NCBI GenBank assembly: GCA_903912365.1
Contig: CAIWGV010000036.1
Coordinates: forward strand, 1 to 35,069
Reading direction: 5' to 3'
DNA length: 35,069 nt
From: an uncultured Alphaproteobacteria bacterium
GTDB taxonomy: Bacteria; Pseudomonadota; Alphaproteobacteria; UBA7879; UBA5542
Shown here in pieces: positions 34,004-35,069 of the stretch. The notes under the pieces were generated by a model, which saw only the letters and a program-made list of their open reading frames with translations, searched no databases and had not been told where the DNA came from. Made by a program: the position numbers and the translations under genes. Numbering within the stretch: position 1 is the stretch's first letter; every line of letters starts with the position of its first letter.

Positions 34004-34121
34004 CTTTTTCAGTTTAGAGCTCTTCACTGAAATTAGTTATAGCACAAAGGCCCTCTTATTTCAATCTAGATGTCTAAACTGAAATAAAAAGTCCTTTTAG
34101 GCAGTCTTATTTCAGTTTGAG
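34004..34121 (-). promoter_or_regulatory. Promoter and paired palindromic operators of the Fic gene
   Basis: On the - strand, TTGAAA (34059-34064) and TATAAC (34036-34041) are 17 bp apart, the latter with an upstream TG (extended -10). Five copies of the 15-bp motif TTATTTCAGTTTAGA are seen: 34004-34018 (+, 13/15), 34021-34035 (-, 12/15), 34056-34070 (+, 13/15), 34073-34087 (-, 15/15) and 34107-34121 (+, 12/15). The first four make two palindromes, each with a 2-bp centre. One covers the -35 box and the other lies at the expected transcription start. Confidence 0.75.
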
Positions 34122-34208
34122 CGCCTAATTGACTCCCAATAGCTCGTGTGGACGAGACGGCTATTTTTGAGAAGCGAATGAGAAGTTATCCACAAATCCC
34201 ACAAAACC

Positions 34209-34931
34209 CTAAATATCCTGAACGCGTTTTACTCTTTTGCTGATGACGTCACAAATTTCTTCAAAAATGGGAGATTTAATTCCCTCTTTTTCCAAAGAGC
34301 TCTTTAAGTCATGGGCCTTCTCCAAACACAGAGCTGCTGTTTTTGTAAGCTCCTTTTCCAGATTCTTTTTGGCAGAGGCTGTGTCTGGCACAAGCTGACT
34401 CCAATGACGGAAAAACACTTTGTCAGGATCATATTCTTTTCCAATCCTCATGGCCATTTTCTGAGCCAGATTTGGATAGATTGCAGTGCAGAGCATGTCA
34501 TAAGCAGGAGATAGATCAGGTGTGTTTCTTTTGTACAAAAAAGAGAAGTTTTTCCCATGAGCATCCGCATTCCCGATCAAATAATTAAACACAATCCTGT
34601 GTAAGAAAGATCGCTGATCTGCGACAGGTTGGGAAGAGAAGTTCTCTAATAAACCCATGCTCTTCTGGATCCCCGGACCTCCTTCTCTTTCATATTTCAA
34701 TTCAGGCATGATGCCCAAGGCTTGGCAAAAATCCTCCTGATGGAGCCGTTTGATTGTTCCATCCGTTGTTTTGATTCGATCATAACGCTCCACGAGGAAA
34801 TAAGGCGTGTTTCCTACCCAGTGTATATCTGTTTTTGGTACATCGATCTTGAGGGAGTGCGCCAAGCGCATACAGAAGACCTCATTGTGCACACTATCCT
34901 TTATTCCCTCAAGGGGAGGTTTCAGAATATA
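34209..34931 (-). pseudogene. hipA: HipA-family kinase, 5' part missing
   Basis: The C-terminal kinase part of HipA is open from a TAA at 34932-34934 to the stop at 34209. The frame begins YILKPPLEG, the conserved segment well inside HipA, and runs through HNEVFCMRLAHSL, the ATP-site regions, the catalytic NADAHGKNFSF and the metal site SPAYDML to the end. About the first 100-150 residues expected for HipA are absent, and so is a hipB gene. HipA phosphorylates glutamyl-tRNA synthetase or other targets and causes growth arrest. Loss coincides with the start of an IS630-like element, so insertion is the likely cause. A GTG at 34892 could start a 227-residue product, but it would lack the N-terminal domain. 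Confidence 0.8.
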
Positions 34932-34934
34932 TTA

Positions 34935-35069
34935 ATCCGTCATTAAAACAGGTGACATAGGAGAGGGATTGTGGTAATGTTTGGGCATGGAATTAGGAGA
35001 TGCCCGTAAGTTAACACAAGAAGCCCAGGAGAGTCTTCGACTGAGGGCTGTAAAAGCTGTTGTTGAGGA
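34935..35069 (+). mobile_element. Left end of an IS630-type insertion sequence
   Basis: The hipA similarity stops at 34929-34934, in a TATATTA context that fits the TA target of IS630 elements. A transposase begins at 34987 and runs off the window. The exact IS end and terminal repeat cannot be set without the right end. Confidence 0.6.
34987..35069 (+). CDS. IS630-family transposase, N-terminal fragment
   Basis: 27 complete codons: MELGDARKLTQEAQESLRLR followed by AVKAVVE. This is the typical opening of IS630-type transposases, whose N-terminal helix-turn-helix begins in this region (..EAQ..LR.RAV.AV..G). The catalytic DDE domain is outside the window. Assignment rests on the short N-terminal motif. 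Confidence 0.7.
   Translation, partial: MELGDARKLTQEAQESLRLRAVKAVVE

Noticed and set aside
34186-34194. Perfect DnaA box TTATCCACA as part of an origin
   Set aside because: It is single, between the Fic and hipA genes, and one such site in 35 kb is not unexpected.
34620-34626. TGCGACA copy inside hipA, and another inside rpmC near 4907
   Set aside because: Isolated copies within conserved coding sequence; treated as chance background.

Overview
The window looks like the chromosome of an alphaproteobacterium, probably a protist-associated one of the Holosporales type. The tuf/S10/spc/alpha gene order with secY-adk-rpsM-rpsK-rpoA-rplQ and no rpsD after rpsK, the zinc-type LID of Adk, and an Rsm22-type protein point to Alphaproteobacteria. 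Several secreted orphan proteins, Fic and HipA genes and decayed mobile DNA suggest a host-associated lifestyle. The order-level placement is inference.

Region 1 (1-13732, all + strand) is the housekeeping block: the end of tuf, then 27 genes for ribosomal proteins, SecY, adenylate kinase and RNA polymerase alpha. They are tightly packed, with several ATGA or TAATG junctions. The only real gap is 77 bp between adk and rpsM, which holds a promoter-like sequence inside a perfect inverted repeat.

Region 2 (13733-21172, mostly - strand) holds five 19-bp tandem repeats at the end of a secreted protein with deaminase-like HxE and CxxC motifs, a secreted AMIN-like protein, a compact rnd-fdx-iscX-rsm22 gene set, tRNA-Leu(CAG) and an EnvZ/OmpR-type two-component pair.

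Region 3 (21173-24675) is an older accessory patch: a Fic gene broken by a nonsense codon and a frameshift, and a secreted TraB/GumN-like protein. The Fic gene is flanked by short blocks that recur, in the same order and strand, in the repeat cluster at 31.2-31.4 kb.

Region 4 (24676 to beyond the right edge) looks like an integrated element. It starts with a 50-nt 3' fragment of a tRNA-Thr(TGT) gene, followed by a tyrosine integrase. It carries a large secreted orphan protein, an orphan cytosolic protein, an AlpA-like HTH protein translationally next to a RepA-like ATPase, a cluster of TGCGACA repeats that may be replication iterons, a secreted GNAT acetyltransferase, an intact Fic protein with a well-formed promoter and paired operators, and a hipA remnant cut by an IS630-type insertion sequence that runs off the window. 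The intact tRNA-Thr should lie beyond 35069.

The most notable points are the TGCGACA cluster and its echo around the broken Fic gene, the palindromic operators of the intact Fic gene, the secreted deaminase-like protein, and the coupling of an Fe-S-type Rsm22 gene to iscX and fdx.
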